From Desulfobacterales bacterium (lineage in GTDB: Bacteria; Desulfobacterota; Desulfobacteria; Desulfobacterales; JAIPEE01), in NCBI GenBank assembly GCA_021737275.1, contig JAIPEE010000032.1, forward strand, positions 1 through 47,903: a DNA stretch of 47,903 nt, read 5' to 3'. This document shows positions 25,106-34,327 of the stretch, in pieces. Both the position numbers and the translations under genes were made by a program. The notes below the pieces were generated by a model. It saw only the letters and a list, made by a program, of their open reading frames with translations. It was not told the origin of the DNA and ran no database searches. Position 1 is the first letter of the stretch. Each line of letters begins with the position of its first letter.

Positions 25106-26259
25106 ACAAATTAACTATTGTTTTTGGATATAAGGATCGTGGCATACATCGGATAAAGAGATGTTTTGAATCGCTAAAAGCACAAACTCTCAATGATTTT
25201 AATGTTGTTTTGATCGATTACGGTAGTGACGAGTATTATTCTGCTAAAATACAAGCCCTTTGTTCCCAATATCCATTTATAAACTATAGATTCAACAACA
25301 CTCGTGGAATGCCTTGGAACAGATCTCATGCTTTAAATTCTGGAATAAAAATTGCCACAGGCAAGTATATACTTTTGGGCGATATAGATTTAATTTACTC
25401 ATCCAATTTTATAACGTCTTTTTATAAAAAACTAAATTCTGATATCCAATTTTATAAACCTGTTTATTGGCTACCTGAATTTTTTGAAGACTGGAGTAAT
25501 TTGAATCAACATTTAACTACTTTTCCCCATAGCGGATTCTCTGGTAAAGGTGGCGTACATATAATAAAGAAAGATATATTATTAAAAATTAAAGGGTTCG
25601 ATGAGTTTTATTGCTTTTGGGGAGTGGAAGACAGAGATCTTAATGCAAGGACAGAAGCGCTTGGAATAAAAACTGAATGGCTCTCCTTAGAAGATGCCCC
25701 CGTATATCATCAATGGCATCCCTTTGTATCAAACACTAGAAAAGATTTTTTTCCTGACAAGTGGTGGGATGACATGAATATTTATTATGCTCTTAATATT
25801 AATAATGTAAAACGAAACGCTTCCGGATGGGGATACATATATGAAACGGAAGACAGGGTTTCACTTCGCAACTTAAAGAAAAGCAACTTTAAGAAAATAA
25901 TTGAAATACCAGAAGAAGGCAATTCTTATACAAAAGCACATATCATAACTAAAATTATTAATAATTTCAAAAGACTTTCGGAAAGTGAATCTATTTTAAT
26001 TAAGATTCCCAGCATACAAACAGAGAAAAATGAAGATTTCAAGTTGAGAGTAGTTAAAACAATACTATCTAAAATTTCAGCAAATATTACTGTTTACAAT
26101 AAAGTCAAACTAAATAGATTAGAAAACAGTCAATATTATTTTATTCCACGAAATGACGTCATGTATTTGATCTGGAGTTTGATAAGAAAACACAATATCG
26201 TAAGAGATTATTATATCGTCGAAGACAATTTAAATTTTCAGATTGTAATCAGCAAATAA
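25102..26259 (+). CDS. GT2-type glycosyltransferase, galactosyltransferase-like
   Basis: 385 residues. N-terminal GT-A fold: LTIVFGYKDRGIHRIKRCFE, VVLIDYGSDE, GDIDLIY as the metal-binding DXD, then KGFDEFYCFWGVEDRDLNAR, the C-terminal motif of Glyco_transf_7C/galactosyltransferases. The last 120 residues are a separate, unrecognised region (residues after about 270). Starts by ATGA overlap with the GT10-like gene. Confidence 0.8.
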   Translation: MNKLTIVFGYKDRGIHRIKRCFESLKAQTLNDFNVVLIDYGSDEYYSAKIQALCSQYPFINYRFNNTRGMPWNRSHALNSGIKIATGKYILLGDIDLIYSSNFITSFYKKLNSDIQFYKPVYWLPEFFEDWSNLNQHLTTFPHSGFSGKGGVHIIKKDILLKIKGFDEFYCFWGVEDRDLNARTEALGIKTEWLSLEDAPVYHQWHPFVSNTRKDFFPDKWWDDMNIYYALNINNVKRNASGWGYIYETEDRVSLRNLKKSNFKKIIEIPEEGNSYTKAHIITKIINNFKRLSESESILIKIPSIQTEKNEDFKLRVVKTILSKISANITVYNKVKLNRLENSQYYFIPRNDVMYLIWSLIRKHNIVRDYYIVEDNLNFQIVISK

Positions 26260-26376
26260 ATGAACCTTACCTTAGCAGCCACTCCCGAGAGATACTCCCC
26301 CAGAAACTCGAATTTCATATCGGCAGATGCTTTTGAGTGCCGGCCATTGTTTGAAGACTTGAGGATACCGGTTTAA
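26260..26376 (+). CDS. Small 38-residue ORF or gene remnant
   Basis: The ATG directly abuts the TAA of the upstream GT2 gene and the ORF's TAA shares a base with the ATG of the next gene (TAATG). It encodes MNLTLAATPERYSPRNSNFI followed by SADAFECRPLFEDLRIPV. I do not recognise it. It is less AT-rich than its neighbours and ends abruptly, so it may be the N terminus of a replaced gene that still couples translation. Confidence 0.45.
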   Translation: MNLTLAATPERYSPRNSNFISADAFECRPLFEDLRIPV

Positions 26377-27323
26377 TGCAGGTAACCAAAGAATTATACG
26401 CACCTATAGTCCTATTTGTTTACAATAGACCTGATCATGTTCAGACAACCGTCAAGTCCTTGCAACAGAATCGCATTGCTTCCAACAGTGACTTGTTCAT
26501 ATACGCTGATGGCCCTAAAGGTGAAATTTCAAAAGACAAAGTCGCTGAAGTAAGAAATTACATAAATACCATTACTGGCTTTAAAAAAATTACAATTGTT
26601 GAACAGAAAAAAAATAAGGGCCTTGCCAATTCCATTATCCAAGGAGTAACAGAAATCGTTAATCGGTATGACAGAGTCATAGTTCTGGAAGACGATTTAG
26701 AAACATCACCTGATTTTTTAAGATACATGAACAAGGCTTTGAATGAGTATGAAGATGAACCACAGGTAATGCAGATCTCTGGCCACATGTTCAACGTCTT
26801 ACTAGATTCTGATTCTGATGCCGTTTTTCTGCCTTTCACAAACTCAATAGGCTGGGCAATCTGGAAGCGATCATGGGATTTCTTTGATCCGTTAATATCC
26901 GGGTATGAAAAAATTAGAGACAACAAGGAGTTAAAGTATCGATTTAACCTTGATGGGACATATAATTATTTTCAGATGCTTGAGAAGCAGTTGGATGGCA
27001 AAATTGATTCGTGGGCTATTCGCTGGTATGTGAATGTTTTTTTAAATAATGGGTTGGTATTATATCCCGCACAATCATTGATTAAACATATAGGATTTGA
27101 TGAAAGAGGTACGCATGCTAAAAATGATAACAGTGTGTATGCTCAATTCTGTTCAAGGTTGCCTAATAGCAACATTCATTTTCCTCCAGTGAAGATAGAT
27201 TTTCTGGCATACGATCTTGTGAAGGCTTGTCTTGCTTCAAGATATACGAATGACAGAGAAGTGGGGCCCTTTTCTGTGGTAAGAGCATTACTCGAGAAAA
27301 CTCTTCACTTTTTTAGATCATAA
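26376..27323 (+). CDS. GT-A glycosyltransferase
   Basis: 315 residues. APIVLFVYNRPDHVQTTVKS, IYADGPKG, then VIVLEDDLETSPDFLRYMNK with the acidic LEDD donor motif. Middle: SIGWAIWKRSWDFFDP and IDSWAIRWYVNVFLNNGLVL, ending KHIGFDERGTHA. The same pattern is in the protein at 35008, a clear paralog in the locus. Distantly like the GT2/GT13 group; sugar specificity unknown. Overlaps the acyltransferase gene by TAATG. Confidence 0.82.
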   Translation: MQVTKELYAPIVLFVYNRPDHVQTTVKSLQQNRIASNSDLFIYADGPKGEISKDKVAEVRNYINTITGFKKITIVEQKKNKGLANSIIQGVTEIVNRYDRVIVLEDDLETSPDFLRYMNKALNEYEDEPQVMQISGHMFNVLLDSDSDAVFLPFTNSIGWAIWKRSWDFFDPLISGYEKIRDNKELKYRFNLDGTYNYFQMLEKQLDGKIDSWAIRWYVNVFLNNGLVLYPAQSLIKHIGFDERGTHAKNDNSVYAQFCSRLPNSNIHFPPVKIDFLAYDLVKACLASRYTNDREVGPFSVVRALLEKTLHFFRS

Positions 27324-27898
27324 TGACACATTTTTTCAGTAAAATATTAAAATCAAACTTTTTAAGTAAACCTCCCCAATTGGTAAAACTTATAGTTGGG
27401 GAGAATACTCATTTTAATATTTCACAGGTTAGACAGCGAGAATATTGTAGAGTGACAATTGGTGTACATTCAATGATAAATGGGAAAATTATTTTTGAAT
27501 GTGAGGATGCATCAGTGCAAGTAGGGGATAACACTTTCATTGGTGGTTCAAAGTTGATCTGTTCAAAGAAAATAACAATAGGAAATGATGTTCTTATTGC
27601 TTGGGGATGCACAATAGTAGACCACAACTCTCATGCTATTAAGTTCTCTTTAAGAAAAAATGATGTCTCTGAATGGATGTCAGGAAGAAAGGAATGGACG
27701 CATGTTGACCAAAAGGAGGTCATGATTTGTGATAAATCTTGGATTGGATTTGATTCCATTATACTCAAGGGCGTTACCGTAGGCGAAGGTTCCATTGTTG
27801 GTGCCGGCTCAGTCGTAACAAAAGACGTCCCACCATGGACGATTGTCGGTGGTAACCCTGCTAAAACCATCCGGGAAATTCCTGAAAATGAGAGATAA
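27323..27898 (+). CDS. Hexapeptide-repeat acyltransferase
   Basis: 191 residues. Left-handed beta-helix repeats: VGDNTFIGGSKLICSKKITI, GNDVLIAWGCTIVDHNSH, then GFDSIILKGVTVGEGSIVGA and the closing PWTIVGGNPAKTIRE motif of the WcaF/CysE/LacA acetyltransferase class. WcaF-like loop with His (DHNSH) near the active site. It should O- or N-acetylate a sugar of the glycan. Overlaps the following methyltransferase by 8 bases. Confidence 0.85.
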   Translation: MTHFFSKILKSNFLSKPPQLVKLIVGENTHFNISQVRQREYCRVTIGVHSMINGKIIFECEDASVQVGDNTFIGGSKLICSKKITIGNDVLIAWGCTIVDHNSHAIKFSLRKNDVSEWMSGRKEWTHVDQKEVMICDKSWIGFDSIILKGVTVGEGSIVGAGSVVTKDVPPWTIVGGNPAKTIREIPENER

Positions 27899-28703
27899 AG
27901 TTCTTTCGTGGGAAGAGGCTGTTTTATGGTTAAGAGGCCAGCCGGAAAAGCAGGAACTTGTTCGAGCCTGTTTTTATGATGATCCACCTGAAAAAAGTGC
28001 GGAAAGGTTTTATCTATCGACCGAATGGAAAGCTGTACAGAGATTATTAACTTCTATACCTTGTGGCAGCGTACTTGACATTGGTGCCGGAAGAGGGATT
28101 TCTTCCTATGCTTTTGCCCAAGATGGGTGGAATGTGACTGCGCTTGAGCCAGACTCCAGCGATGTGGTAGGTACCGGGGCCATCCGGCAAATAAACCGGC
28201 CCGAGTTGAATATTACTATTGAAGAGAAACGCGGGGAGCAGCTTCCTTTTGCCGACAAAACATTTGATCTTGTTTACGGACGAGCAGTGCTCCATCATGC
28301 CGATGCCTTACCAGCCTTTTGCTGTGAAGCGGCACGAGTGTTGAAATCTGGGGGATGGTTTCTTTTCACCCGAGAGCATGTCCTCTCCAATTCTGCAGAT
28401 TTGAACAAATTCCTTGAAAATCATGCATTGCATCATCTGTATCAAGGAGAGTACGCATATAAACTTTCTGAATATCTGCAGGCTATTCATGATACAGGTA
28501 TGAAGTGTCTTAAAGTATTAGCCCCCTATAGCTCTGATATAAATCTTTTCCCTTCCTCTCAACAAGAACTCTTTGGCAGGATCAAGAAAGCAAAACACTT
28601 CCCTTTGCCCAACTTCTTTATCAAGACTGTAATATTACCAAAAATGAACAAGAAAAATAATACACCGGGTAGACTTTACACCTTTTTTGGAAAAAAACTA
28701 TGA
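27891..28703 (+). CDS. Class I SAM-dependent methyltransferase
   Basis: 270 residues from the ATG at 27891; the frame stays open upstream inside the acyltransferase gene, but without a better start. Motif I VLDIGAGRGISSYAFAQDG, ALEPD, then AVLHHADALPAFCCEAARVL and LKSGGWFLFTREHV form a standard Methyltransf_11 core at about 62-165. Acceptor unknown; probably a sugar or sugar nucleotide. Four-base overlap with the epimerase gene. Confidence 0.8.
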   Translation, partial: RDKVLSWEEAVLWLRGQPEKQELVRACFYDDPPEKSAERFYLSTEWKAVQRLLTSIPCGSVLDIGAGRGISSYAFAQDGWNVTALEPDSSDVVGTGAIRQINRPELNITIEEKRGEQLPFADKTFDLVYGRAVLHHADALPAFCCEAARVLKSGGWFLFTREHVLSNSADLNKFLENHALHHLYQGEYAYKLSEYLQAIHDTGMKCLKVLAPYSSDINLFPSSQQELFGRIKKAKHFPLPNFFIKTVILPKMNKKNNTPGRLYTFFGKKL

Positions 28704-29629
28704 AGAGAATTCTCGTTACCGGTGCTTATGGTTTTCTGGGGCGTCACACAGCATCCCTGTTTAAGCAAAAGGGCTGTACAGTTGTCGGGATAGGTCACGG
28801 CCACTGGGGTTTTGAAAATCCAGAAGACTTTGGTATTGACGAATGGATAGAAGCTGACATAGATCAGGTTGGCCTGTCTCATATCACTGGCCACATTGAT
28901 TGTGTCATCCATTGTGCCGGAGGAAGTTCTGTTGGGGCCTCAATAAAGCACCCATTTCGAGAGTTGCAGCGGACTGTGGAGTCGACGGTGAATGTTTTGG
29001 AATTTCTCCGCACTAAACATCCCTGTGCGAAGCTTATATATCCTTCCAGTGCTGCGGTGTATGGGAATCAGCCTGATGTCCCTCTTCCTGAGGATTATAA
29101 AATCGTACCGTTTTCTCCTTATGGTTTTTATAAAAAAATTGTGGAAGACCTTTGTGAGTCCTATGCTCGGAACTTTGGCATCTCATCGGTAATTATTCGT
29201 TTTTTTTCAGTCTATGGCGCTGGCTTGCAAAAACAACTCCTCTGGGATGGTTGTAACAAGTTATCTTCTGGAAAGGAGGCTGTGAGTTTTTATGGTACAG
29301 GTAATGAAACTCGTGATTGGCTTCATGTCAAGGATGCCGCTAAGCTTATTTACCTGCTCTCAAACTCTCCGAGAAAATTTGAAATTGTCAATGGCGGGAG
29401 TGGAATACGAATTGCTATAAAAGAAATATTGTCCCTGTTGTCGATTGAACTTCAAACCAGTACTAACATGCAGATGGGGAATGAGAACAGACCCGGAGAT
29501 CCCAAACACTACTGGGCAGACATATCCAAGGCTCAGAAGCTTGGTTGGGAACCTCATTTCAAAATTGAAGATGGACTGCGTGAATATGTACAGTGGTTTA
29601 CATTGCATAAACAGGGTCTTTTAAAATGA
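28700..29629 (+). CDS. NAD-dependent sugar epimerase/dehydratase
   Basis: 309 residues, extended short-chain dehydrogenase. Nucleotide motif GAYGFLGRH at 8-16, active-site Ser in YPSSAAVYGN, catalytic YGFYKK, and RFFSVYG as in GalE/RmlB/WbpK-like proteins; TRDWLHVKDAA and the RPGDPKHYWADISKAQKLGW C-terminal motif complete the fold. It makes or interconverts a nucleotide sugar for the glycan; the exact reaction is not decidable. ATGA overlaps on both sides. Confidence 0.88.
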   Translation: MKRILVTGAYGFLGRHTASLFKQKGCTVVGIGHGHWGFENPEDFGIDEWIEADIDQVGLSHITGHIDCVIHCAGGSSVGASIKHPFRELQRTVESTVNVLEFLRTKHPCAKLIYPSSAAVYGNQPDVPLPEDYKIVPFSPYGFYKKIVEDLCESYARNFGISSVIIRFFSVYGAGLQKQLLWDGCNKLSSGKEAVSFYGTGNETRDWLHVKDAAKLIYLLSNSPRKFEIVNGGSGIRIAIKEILSLLSIELQTSTNMQMGNENRPGDPKHYWADISKAQKLGWEPHFKIEDGLREYVQWFTLHKQGLLK

Positions 29630-30861
29630 CAAAAGCACAAATCAATCCAAATTGTCGCTTGCGAATAGCTTTTGCCCATATCCCAGGTAATCGCTGGTCT
29701 GCCGGCCAATATTATCTGAAAAACCTATTTTTCGCACTACGGTCACTTGACACCGCCATCCAGCCTGAAATTCTTCTTTTTGTTCCGAACAATATCACAC
29801 CTGAAGAATACAACGAACTTGCCCCTTATGTTGACGAAGTTTTGCAGCAACCTGCAATTGAAAGAAAAACATTTTTCGTGGAACTGTTCATCAAGATACA
29901 GAAATTAATTGGTCTTATCACAGGAAAGGAACATCCAGTTAGTGCTCTTCTTAAAAAGAATAAGGTCGATGTTTTTTTTACCCTCGGCCCACCACCGTCA
30001 AGGTTTTCCTTACCGTTTCTTTCCTGGATTCCAGATTTTCAACATCTTCATTATCCCGATTTTTTTTCAGAACAAGAACTTCAGAATCGTAACACATCTT
30101 TTGAACGATCTGCAAGAGATGCCACACTGGTAATTTTAAGTAGTCACAGTGCATTAGATGATTACGTGAAATTCACTCCCTGGGCAAAAGAAAAGGCACG
30201 AATCCTGTCTTTTGTTGCACAGATTCCTGCTGAGGTATGTATGGAAAACCCAGAATTCCTCTGTAAAAAGTACAACATACCTAAGCGTTTCATACTATTA
30301 TCCAATCAATTCTGGAAACATAAAAATCATGAAACTGTTATTTATGCGTTGCAAAGAGCGTTAAAAAAGGATCCTGAGTTGACGATTATTTGCACAGGCA
30401 ACACAACCGAATCTCGTGACTCCGAGTATTTTAAACATTTATTACGTTCTATAGCACATGCTGGAGTGCAGGAGCGGATGGTTGTTTTAGGCTTAATTCC
30501 ACGTCAAGATTTATTTTGTTTGATGCATCAGGCCATGGCGGTTTTACAACCATCCTTTTTTGAGGGGTGGAATACGACTATTGAAGAAGTAAAATCTTTA
30601 GGAAAACAGCTTATTGCCTCGGATATACCCGTTCATCGAGAACAGAATGCACCGGGTACCATGTATTTCAAACCCACAGATGCGCAGTCGCTGGCGATAT
30701 TACTAGTAGACGTTTTCACACATGGGAGTCCTGGACTTAACGCAGATATGGCAGCGATTGCAAAAAAATCTTTGGCTAGCCGCACTAAGCATTATGGAAA
30801 TACATTTTTGGGGATTGCTCAGGAAGCTACTAAAATAGGACAAAGAGCCAATACTCTTTAA
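29626..30861 (+). CDS. GT4-family glycosyltransferase
   Basis: 411 residues, GT-B fold. N-terminal domain with IAFAHIPGNRWSAGQYYLKN; linker PKRFILLSNQFWKHKNHETV (the GT4 start of the donor domain), and LQPSFFEGWNTTIEEVKSLG with the E-x7-E donor-phosphate motif, then QLIASDIPVHREQ. Nucleotide-sugar dependent retaining transferase. Starts by ATGA overlap with the epimerase gene. Confidence 0.88.
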   Translation: MTKAQINPNCRLRIAFAHIPGNRWSAGQYYLKNLFFALRSLDTAIQPEILLFVPNNITPEEYNELAPYVDEVLQQPAIERKTFFVELFIKIQKLIGLITGKEHPVSALLKKNKVDVFFTLGPPPSRFSLPFLSWIPDFQHLHYPDFFSEQELQNRNTSFERSARDATLVILSSHSALDDYVKFTPWAKEKARILSFVAQIPAEVCMENPEFLCKKYNIPKRFILLSNQFWKHKNHETVIYALQRALKKDPELTIICTGNTTESRDSEYFKHLLRSIAHAGVQERMVVLGLIPRQDLFCLMHQAMAVLQPSFFEGWNTTIEEVKSLGKQLIASDIPVHREQNAPGTMYFKPTDAQSLAILLVDVFTHGSPGLNADMAAIAKKSLASRTKHYGNTFLGIAQEATKIGQRANTL

Positions 30862-30920
30862 ACCATGGTCAATATTTTGCCACTAAGAACATTTTTTCCT
30901 TTACCATAGTTCGCACACCA

Positions 30921-31820
30921 ATGAAATTTACTATAATTACCCCTTCCTACAATAGTCAAAGATTTATTCGAGAAACTATCGAAAGTGTCATTAATCAAAA
31001 GGGGAATTTTACAATTGAATATTTCATTCTAGACAAATGCTCAACTGACCAGACAAAACAAATTGTTTCAGAATACATAAATTCAATAAATACTGGCAAG
31101 TTAAAACTGAAATGCAATAAAGTGAAAATTGAATTTATTTCAGACAAAGACTCGAGCATGTACGATGCAATCCAAAAAGGTTTTACTCGTGCATCTGGTG
31201 ATATCTATGCTTGGATTAACTCAGATGACATTTATCTTCCGGGTGCTTTTGATATTGTTCAGAAAACCTTCTCAAAGTACCAGCATATTTTATGGCTTAA
31301 AGGCATAACCGCATATATTAATGAAAATTCCAATATCTTCGCTGTAGGAAAATGTAATCTTTATCTTCAAAACTGGATTACCAATGGCGTATATGGCCCT
31401 GTCAAACATTTTATTCAGCAAGACAGTGTATTCTGGCGGGCAGAACTATGGAATTTATCAGGAGGACTAGATCCTTCCTATTCAGCAGCTGGTGATTTTG
31501 TATTGTGGCGAAAATTTGCCAAGTATGCACCTCTTTGGTCGCTCAATTGTCTTGTCAGTTGTTTCAGGAAAGTAGTTGGCCAGAAGAGTGAAGATATAAA
31601 AACTTACTGGCAAGAAGTTAAGGACTACAATCAAATCAAGCTGGAAAACAAATCAGTGAAAAGATACTTTTTGCTAGAGAACATTATCCCCCGCTGTCTC
31701 TGCCCGTTCTGTTTTAGATTGTTTTTTGGTAAACAGCAATACCATCTAGTAACATTAGAAGACAACCTGGAACCTTGTCTTAGAGAAGGTAACTACTACA
31801 AGCTAAGAAAAACTTTATGA
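30921..31820 (+). CDS. GT2 glycosyltransferase
   Basis: 299 residues. FTIITPSYNSQRFIRETIES; ILDKCSTDQT; SMYDAIQKGFTRASGDIYAW then INSDD as the DXD site; and GGLDPSYSAAGDFVLWRKFA near the acceptor base position. This is the WcaE-like subgroup of GT2 often found in surface polysaccharide loci. The C-terminal 70 residues contain a Cys-rich bit (RCLCPFCFRLFF). Overlaps the next gene by ATGA. Confidence 0.85.
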   Translation: MKFTIITPSYNSQRFIRETIESVINQKGNFTIEYFILDKCSTDQTKQIVSEYINSINTGKLKLKCNKVKIEFISDKDSSMYDAIQKGFTRASGDIYAWINSDDIYLPGAFDIVQKTFSKYQHILWLKGITAYINENSNIFAVGKCNLYLQNWITNGVYGPVKHFIQQDSVFWRAELWNLSGGLDPSYSAAGDFVLWRKFAKYAPLWSLNCLVSCFRKVVGQKSEDIKTYWQEVKDYNQIKLENKSVKRYFLLENIIPRCLCPFCFRLFFGKQQYHLVTLEDNLEPCLREGNYYKLRKTL

Positions 31821-32767
31821 GTTACCTTTGCCCTATTTGTTCATATCCAAATATACCAATCAAACAAAATTTTTATGATGATCGTTACGGGTATCCTGGA
31901 CAATTCGAGACGGTTTGTTGTCAAAACTGTGGACACACATCCATCCCATGTGATTTTTCCACGAAACAGCTAACCGATCTGTATTCAACGTATTACCCGC
32001 GTTCTTCATTTGATATTAGCCAATATAAACCTCATCAAAAGGTAAAGGGACTCAGATCATGGTTTGACGGTACAAAGAGGTCTGCTTTTCGTTGGGTTCC
32101 CCGCAATGTCCGGGTTCTTGACATTGGCTGCGGGTTTGGTGAGTCACTGGGCTATCATACCATGCGAGGCTGTGAAGTTTATGGGGTCGAAGCAGATGAA
32201 AACATACAACGTGTGGCAGATAAATTCGGCTACAAAGTGCATGTCGGTTTATTTGACCCTGAATTATACGAGCCGGCTTTTTTTGACTATGTGACAATGG
32301 ATCAAGTTATAGAACATGTGACTGACCCTTTGGAAACATTGTATGGTGTTTCCAAAGTCCTTAAACAAGGTGGTACAGTTATATTAAGCACCCCAAATGC
32401 CAATGGATGGGGGGCTAAGATTTTCGGGAGGAGATGGATTAACTGGCATCCACCGTATCATCTGCAGTTTTTTTCTGAAAAATCTATGAAAATCGGCGCA
32501 GAGAAAGCAGGACTAGAGATAAAGAAAACGCTTACTATCACAAGTTCCGAATGGCTATCCTATCAATGGATCCATCTTGTTCTATTTCCAAAAATCAGTG
32601 AACCCTCTATCTTTTGGTCAAACAAAAGACCTCGAACATTATGGGAAAAAATATGGCTTGCAATCTGTCGCATCATCCATAAGACCAAACTCAATCATCT
32701 AGTTACCCGGTTTTTTGACGCCTTAGGAGTTGGTGACAATTATTTATTCTTTTTGGAAAAGAAATGA
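31817..32767 (+). CDS. Methyltransferase with N-terminal zinc-ribbon-like motif
   Basis: 316 residues. CPIC (5-8) and CQNCGH (34-39) look like a small zinc knuckle; then VLDIGCGFGESLGYHTMRGC, VYGVEADE and DQVIEHVTDPLETLYGVSKV, the Methyltransf_23 core at about 98-205. Related proteins modify sugars or O-antigen ends. The region after 205 (NWHPPYHLQFFSEKSM) also fits that group. Overlaps the following GT gene by ATGA. Confidence 0.84.
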   Translation: MSYLCPICSYPNIPIKQNFYDDRYGYPGQFETVCCQNCGHTSIPCDFSTKQLTDLYSTYYPRSSFDISQYKPHQKVKGLRSWFDGTKRSAFRWVPRNVRVLDIGCGFGESLGYHTMRGCEVYGVEADENIQRVADKFGYKVHVGLFDPELYEPAFFDYVTMDQVIEHVTDPLETLYGVSKVLKQGGTVILSTPNANGWGAKIFGRRWINWHPPYHLQFFSEKSMKIGAEKAGLEIKKTLTITSSEWLSYQWIHLVLFPKISEPSIFWSNKRPRTLWEKIWLAICRIIHKTKLNHLVTRFFDALGVGDNYLFFLEKK

Positions 32768-34236
32768 ATGATTTGATATATATCTTACTACCTGTCCATA
32801 ATAGGCGTGTTATTACCCAGCGTTTTATCGAATGTCTGCAACAGCAAAGCTATTCTAATTATCATCTAGTCTTAATTGACGACGGCTCAACTGATGAGAC
32901 AGAACAGATGGTTCATGAACTGGTAGACAGCCTTACTGTCATTAGGGGTACTGGTAACTGGTGGTGGGCCGGTTGTTTACAGCAAGGATTCAATTTCTTA
33001 AAGAAAAAAGGCATCTCTCATGATTCCAACATTCTCATAATTAATGATGATGTCACTTTTGGTAAAGAATTTCTTGCAAAAGGGATTTCTATATTAGAGG
33101 AAAACATGCAGACACTTCTTTTGGCACAATTTCAAGAAGAAGATGCTTCACCTCCCAAAGAAACAGGATTTCATATAGATTTAAAGAAATTTTCTTTTTC
33201 CAAAGCATCTTCTCCCGAAGAAATAAACTGCCTGTCAACTAGAGGTCTTTTTTTGAAATGGAGAGATTTTGTAGACATAGGGGGATTTCATCCGACAATT
33301 CTTCCACACTACTGGTCAGACTACGAATTTACCATCAGGGCACATAAAATAGGTTACAGATGCTTCACATCATCTGATGTGACGTTATCCCCCAACCTCC
33401 AGGAGACTGGTAGGTCAGATCTTAATTACTCTAACTATTTACAGCTTTTAAAATCATTATTCTCAATAAAGACGATAGCAAACCCTATATATCAGATCAC
33501 TTTCATTTGTCTTGTATGCCCAGCAAAATGGTTACCAAAAAATCTTTTTAAGATACTCTTTTCAACCTTGCTGATTAATATCAGGTACCCGATCGGCAAA
33601 TTGAAAAAACTGTTCACTCGCTTCACAATTAAAAGGAACATAAAAAAATATAAAGATGGTTATAAAATAATTATTGGAGCAGGAAAAACACATTATCCAG
33701 GGTGGATAAGTACAGAATACCCTGCATTGGATATCTCAGATCCTAATTCAATGGGCATATATTTTGATCGAAAATCCGTGAAAGCAATTTTGTCGGAACA
33801 CGTATTTGAGCATTTAACCCTTCAACAGGCTGAATCTGCATTAACTATTTGCAAAGAATATCTTCTCCCAGGAGGTTATTTAAGAATTGCTGTCCCAGAT
33901 GGTTTTCATCCCGATAAAACCTATATAAATTATACTAAACCCGGTGGATTTGGCGGTGGATCTGGTGACCATAAAGTTTTGTACAATTACAAATCACTGA
34001 AAACACTTATCGAAAAAGTCGGCTTAAAAGCTAAATTACTGGAATGGTATGATCAGGAAGGGAAATTCCATTCTGTTGATTGGCAACCGGAAACTGGTTT
34101 TATTAAGAGATCGTCTAGATTTGACGAGAGAAACAAAAACAAAAAGCTAGCATATACCTCTTTGATTATCGATGCTTATAACCAGCCTGGTTACATTCAG
34201 TCCACAAGGGAATCAACAACGCACAATGGTGCATAA
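32764..34236 (+). CDS. GT2-methyltransferase-like fusion protein
   Basis: 490 residues with two domains. Residues 1-250: GT2 (YILLPVHNRRVITQRFIECL; LIDDGSTDETEQ; GNWWWAGCLQQGFN; IINDDVTF as DXD; GGFHPTILPHYWSDYEFTIR). Residues 300-440: GYKIIIGAGKTHYPGWISTE, LSEHVFEHLTLQQAESAL, LLPGGYLRIAVPDGFHPD, like the predicted methyltransferases of COG4627, although motif I is weak. A bifunctional enzyme that adds and then methylates a residue is a reasonable reading, untested. Confidence 0.78.
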   Translation: MNDLIYILLPVHNRRVITQRFIECLQQQSYSNYHLVLIDDGSTDETEQMVHELVDSLTVIRGTGNWWWAGCLQQGFNFLKKKGISHDSNILIINDDVTFGKEFLAKGISILEENMQTLLLAQFQEEDASPPKETGFHIDLKKFSFSKASSPEEINCLSTRGLFLKWRDFVDIGGFHPTILPHYWSDYEFTIRAHKIGYRCFTSSDVTLSPNLQETGRSDLNYSNYLQLLKSLFSIKTIANPIYQITFICLVCPAKWLPKNLFKILFSTLLINIRYPIGKLKKLFTRFTIKRNIKKYKDGYKIIIGAGKTHYPGWISTEYPALDISDPNSMGIYFDRKSVKAILSEHVFEHLTLQQAESALTICKEYLLPGGYLRIAVPDGFHPDKTYINYTKPGGFGGGSGDHKVLYNYKSLKTLIEKVGLKAKLLEWYDQEGKFHSVDWQPETGFIKRSSRFDERNKNKKLAYTSLIIDAYNQPGYIQSTRESTTHNGA

Positions 34237-34327
34237 AGTAAACATTATTAGTTGTATTATGTTCAAGGAAACATAGTCTGTGATATAAATTCAAACCAAC
34301 TTATCAACAATCAATAGATATAAAACT

